The notes under the pieces were generated by a model. It made no database searches. It was not told the DNA's origin and saw nothing but the letters and a program-made list of their open reading frames with translations. DNA of 9,262 nucleotides from Collinsella sp. Its GTDB lineage: Bacteria; Actinomycetota; Coriobacteriia; Coriobacteriales; Coriobacteriaceae. The stretch lies in NCBI GenBank assembly GCA_019425005.1, contig JAHYYK010000026.1, positions 24,699 through 33,960 of the forward strand, in the 5' to 3' direction. Numbering within the stretch: the stretch's first letter is position 1; every line of letters starts with the position of its first letter. Positions 7,444 through 9,262 of the stretch are shown here, in pieces. A program made the translations under genes and the position numbers.

Positions 7444-7536
7444 CAAGGCAACGCCGCTTGGAGCAGATGCTTTACCCAAATGCAGCGAAAACGTAACGAG
7501 AGCGGCGATTGACAGGCGGCGGGCTGGCGGTTCTGC

Positions 7537-7610
7537 AGCGAAACCGCACCGTCCATAGCGAAAACCGTACTGCTCACAACGAAAACCGCCCCGCCCGCAA
7601 CGAAGACCAT
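7537..7610. repeat. Degenerate tandem array with 21-nt period
   Basis: On the plus strand the core CGAAAACCG or a close variant recurs four times: AGCGAAACCG, AGCGAAAACCG, AACGAAAACCG and AACGAAGACCA. The ACC triplets lie at 7543, 7564, 7585 and 7606, exactly 21 nt apart. The linkers differ in sequence. An unphased relative, TGCAGCGAAAACG, lies at 7481-7493. The fourth unit runs into the inverted repeat at 7606-7666. The array lies 100-170 nt upstream of the gatC promoter. Twenty-one nt is two helical turns and also seven codons, but no convincing gene covers it. Confidence 0.6.
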
Positions 7611-7666
7611 CACAACATTCGACGTTTTTCGCCAAAATCGCGATTTTCATCGAATGTTGTGATGGT
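7606..7666. repeat. Perfect 17-bp inverted repeat enclosing a 14-nt palindrome
   Basis: ACCATCACAACATTCGA (7606-7622) and TCGAATGTTGTGATGGT (7650-7666) are perfect inverted copies separated by 27 nt. Within the loop AAAATCGCGATTTT (7634-7647) is itself a perfect palindrome. No T-tract follows on either side, so this is not a typical terminator. It may be a miniature repeat element or a protein-binding site. Confidence 0.7.
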
Positions 7667-7677
7667 TTGGAAGTCCC

Positions 7678-7714
7678 GACCACCACAAAGGTGCCTGTCC
7701 CCATTGTGGTGGTC
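7678..7714. repeat. Inverted repeat just past the sortase stop, REP-like
   Basis: GACCACCACAA (7678-7688) and TTGTGGTGGTC (7704-7714) are perfect 11-bp inverted copies enclosing AGGTGCCTGTCCCCA. It begins 12 nt downstream of the sortase stop. It could help end that transcript, although no T-tract follows. The shared core ACAAAGG...TGTCCC links it to the repeat at 3636-3668. Confidence 0.65.
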
Positions 7715-7726
7715 CTGAACGATGCC

Positions 7727-8665
7727 TTATGCCGAGGCTTTGGCCTTGCGGCGCTTACAGATCGTGTGGATCACGATGTCCAGCAGCAACAGTACAATGG
7801 CCACGACCACGATGAGCACGGCGAACTCGCGCTTGCCCCAGTGGCGGCCGGCCAGCGACTTTTGCTTGTCGACGTCCTTCTTGTTGTACTTGGTGCGCAC
7901 GCAATGCACCAGCAGGCGATGGTCGTTCACGCCGTAGGGCGTGCAGGTGACGAGCGTCACCTTGTCGGCGCCGGGCTCGATGGTCAGTGACTCCATCTCC
8001 TCGGGCAGCACCACCTCGGAGTCCACCATCTTGTAGGCGAGCGTCTTGTTCATGGTGTGCAGCAGCACCAGGTCGCCGGGCTCCAGCGAGTGGATGTCGT
8101 CGAACATGCTCAGGTTGCGCATGCCCGAGTGCGCCGTGAGCACGCAATGCGTCGAGGTGCCGCCCACCGGCAGGCTCGTGCCCTCCAGGTGGCCGACGCC
8201 CGCCATGAGGACTTCTTCGCTCGTGCCGTGGTAGATGGGCATGCTCACGTCGATGGAGGGGATCTCGACCCAGCTCATCATGGGGTCGCGGTCAAAGATG
8301 AGCTGCTGGGCGTAGGGCTCGATCTGGTCGGCGGGAAGCTCGGTGGCCTCGCCGGCAAGCTGCTCGTTATAGGAGCGCGCTTGGAGCAAGATGCGTTCGC
8401 GCTCCTCGGCAGACAGCGCGTCCACGGTGCTGGACACGGTGCTGATCTGGTTGAACACGCCCGAGGCCTCGAGCCGGTCCAAGATCCACGGCCAGGTCAT
8501 AAGGCCCACGCCGATAAGGATGATGACGATGGTGATGAGCCGGTCGGCCCAGCGCGGCAGTCGCTTGCGGCGGCGCTTGGGCTTTGGTTGAGGTTTGGGC
8601 TGAGGGCTTGAGCCGCCGTTGTCCGCAGCGTTATTGCTCTTCATATGTTTGGCGCCCTGCACCAT
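7727..8665 (-). CDS. Class C (pilin-type) sortase
   Basis: Class C sortases are membrane transpeptidases that join LPXTG pilins to each other. The 312-residue product has a basic, proline-rich cytoplasmic N-terminus (21-38), a membrane segment (about 43-60), the sortase domain (about 130-255), a second C-terminal membrane segment (about 281-300) and a basic tail. Catalytic residues are His179 (TAHSG), Cys241 (TLVTCTPYG) and Arg250 (HRLLV). The blocks PIYHGTSEEVLMAGVGHLEG and TLVTCTPYG, together with the C-terminal anchor, indicate class C. The usual lid motif (Asp-Pro-aromatic) is not where I expect it, after SYNEQL; the only nearby DP is DPM at 127-129. I chose ATG 8665 because GAGGAG lies 9 nt upstream (8675-8680); ATG 8644 has a poorer site. 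No LPXTG substrate gene is visible in the window. Confidence 0.93.
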   Translation of the reverse strand: MVQGAKHMKSNNAADNGGSSPQPKPQPKPKRRRKRLPRWADRLITIVIILIGVGLMTWPWILDRLEASGVFNQISTVSSTVDALSAEERERILLQARSYNEQLAGEATELPADQIEPYAQQLIFDRDPMMSWVEIPSIDVSMPIYHGTSEEVLMAGVGHLEGTSLPVGGTSTHCVLTAHSGMRNLSMFDDIHSLEPGDLVLLHTMNKTLAYKMVDSEVVLPEEMESLTIEPGADKVTLVTCTPYGVNDHRLLVHCVRTKYNKKDVDKQKSLAGRHWGKREFAVLIVVVAIVLLLLDIVIHTICKRRKAKASA

Positions 8666-8674
8666 CGCCGGTCA

Positions 8675-8680
8675 CTCCTC
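8675..8680 (-). promoter_or_regulatory. Ribosome binding site of the sortase gene
   Basis: GAGGAG on the minus strand, 9 nt before the ATG at 8665, favours that start over the in-frame ATG at 8644. Confidence 0.6.
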
Positions 8681-8703
8681 TACAGCTCAGGTTGTCTAAA
8701 CAA

Positions 8704-8709
8704 ATAATA
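8704..8709 (-). promoter_or_regulatory. Possible -10 element of the sortase promoter
   Basis: TATTAT on the minus strand would start transcription near 8697, about 30 nt before the start codon. No clear -35 is seen at the usual distance. A near-palindrome TTGTCTAAACAA (8692-8703) lies at the expected start site and might be an operator. Confidence 0.3.
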
Positions 8710-8822
8710 GCCGAATCGCGAGCTTCCGCGCCGGACAACACAGCTAGACAGCATTGTGCGGCGCGAGCATAGGCCAGCATTTGCGTTTTCAAAATATCCC
8801 GGATCGGCGGGGTGATTCGGGA

Positions 8823-8933
8823 TACAATCTCAATAGAAAACGACGCACCCCGCGTAAATGTTTGGGAGCGCGGGCGGCCTAGTTTTCAGTTTTTGTTAAA
8901 TGCCCGGGATCCGACCCCCGGGCATTCTTATTT
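8823..8933 (+). ncRNA. Possible small RNA with its own terminator
   Basis: A TACAAT -10-like box (8823-8828) is followed by about 70 nt and then a terminator-like hairpin, AATGCCCGGG/CCCGGGCATT (8899-8908/8917-8926), with CTTATTT after it on the plus strand. Between them CCCGCG (8849-8854) can pair with CGCGGG (8869-8874). No gene on either strand accounts for this terminator, because both neighbouring genes point left. No -35 is visible. A 13-codon frame from ATG 8858 to TAA 8899 has no ribosome binding site. The RNA would be about 100 nt. I cannot match it to a known family from memory; the Rfam Collinsella-1 motif is one thing to compare. Confidence 0.35.
8899..8933 (+). terminator. Terminator-like hairpin of the possible small RNA
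   Basis: A perfect 10-bp GC-rich stem with an 8-nt loop is followed by CTTATTT on the plus strand. The minus-strand side continues TTTAACAAAAAC, a poorer tract, so the plus direction is preferred. Confidence 0.5.
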
Positions 8934-9069
8934 GCGCTTTCGGCGCAAATGCCGTCCACCGTCCGTATCGCGCGTGCGCCTACGGACCTTAAACCGAACC
9001 TCATACGAGTCAAGAAACGCGATGACGAGCGTGCCCGCATCGGACGATGGAGGCTGACTGCGTTATCCC

Positions 9070-9108
9070 AAAAAGAACGGGGCAGACTCCAGTGCGGAGT
9101 CTGCCCCG
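9070..9108 (-). terminator. Strong intrinsic terminator of the gene at the right edge
   Basis: CGGGGCAGACTCC (9078-9090) and GGAGTCTGCCCCG (9096-9108) form a perfect 13-bp stem with a 5-nt loop. On the minus strand it is followed by TTCTTTTTGGG. It lies about 100 nt past the stop of the partial gene and separates that gene from the sortase, so the sortase needs its own promoter. Confidence 0.8.
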
Positions 9109-9208
9109 AAAAGAGAATGGCAAAGCAAGAACGTCAATGGACGAGAAAAGTGTCCGCAAGTCTCATGGCCATCGCATCCCACCTGCCAAAGGGATGGGTG
9201 AGCGAGCG

Positions 9209-9262
9209 TTACTCCTGCTCGGACTCCTCGGCCTGCTTACGGCTGCGGATGAGGTGCGCCAC
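9209..9262 (-). CDS. C-terminal end of an unidentified protein
   Basis: The minus-strand frame open from the right edge to the TAA at 9211-9209 gives the last 17 residues, VAHLIRSRKQAEESEQE. The short hydrophobic start followed by a charged tail would fit the cytoplasmic end of a membrane protein, but 17 residues are too few to name it. The strong terminator about 100 nt downstream supports a real gene end. Confidence 0.55.
   Translation of the reverse strand: MAHLIRSRKQAEESEQE

Larger units (their letters stand above)
8666..9208. other. Gene-free stretch of 543 bases
   Basis: No open frame here has a ribosome binding site and believable protein. It holds the sortase leader, the possible small RNA, two further hairpins and a minus-strand terminator. 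The hairpins are ATTTGCGC/GCGCAAAT at 8930-8937/8943-8950 and GTCCGTA/TACGGAC at 8961-8967/8981-8987. The part 8990-9069 shows nothing I can identify. Confidence 0.6.

Noticed and set aside
7537..7666. A CRISPR array
   Set aside because: Units are only about 9-11 nt conserved with a 21-nt period, too short for CRISPR repeats and spacers, and no cas gene is present.
7338..7704. Two minus-strand open frames across the repeat-rich gap into gatC
   Set aside because: They overlap gatC out of frame, cross its promoter and encode repeat-derived peptides without start signals.
8812..9057. An 81-codon plus-strand open frame
   Set aside because: It runs through three hairpins and the terminator-like stem, has no clear ribosome binding site and an Arg-rich, uninformative product.

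Overview
The window looks like chromosomal DNA of a high-GC member of the Coriobacteriia, probably close to Collinsella. This is inferred from codon bias, a class C sortase, AraC-controlled ABC half-transporters and the style of the intergenic palindromes. It was not confirmed by any search. All recognisable genes except one lie on the minus strand.

Layout, left to right. (1) 1-2462, minus: two consecutive ABC half-transporters of the exporter fold. The second is cut by the left window edge, and its start codon directly abuts the stop of the first. Their motifs resemble the YbtP/YbtQ and IrtA/IrtB group, which imports metal-siderophore complexes. (2) 2583-3581, plus: a divergent AraC-type regulator, separated from the transporters by 120 bases that hold a good sigma-70 promoter and an inverted repeat. 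(3) 3582-3900: a gap between convergent genes, made almost entirely of hairpins. It includes a 147-nt near-palindrome starting 6 nt past the gatB stop, a terminator and a perfect 16-bp inverted repeat. (4) 3901-7402, minus: gatC-gatA-gatB with 1-nt stop/start overlaps, encoding the tRNA-dependent amidotransferase; GatB carries an unusual internal insert. (5) 7403-7726: gatC promoter region, a 21-nt periodic repeat array and two more inverted repeats. (6) 7727-8665, minus: a class C (pilin-type) sortase with no pilin gene in view. (7) 8666-9208: a gene-free stretch with a possible small plus-strand RNA and a strong minus-strand terminator. (8) 9209-9262, minus: the last 17 residues of an unidentified protein.

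The genes form three functional units: a regulated, probably metallophore-related ABC transporter; the essential Asp/Glu-tRNA amidation operon; and a cell-surface sortase. I see no convincing new defence, mobile or biosynthetic system. The most interesting unexplained material is in the intergenic hairpins and repeats, the possible orphan small RNA and the GatB insert.
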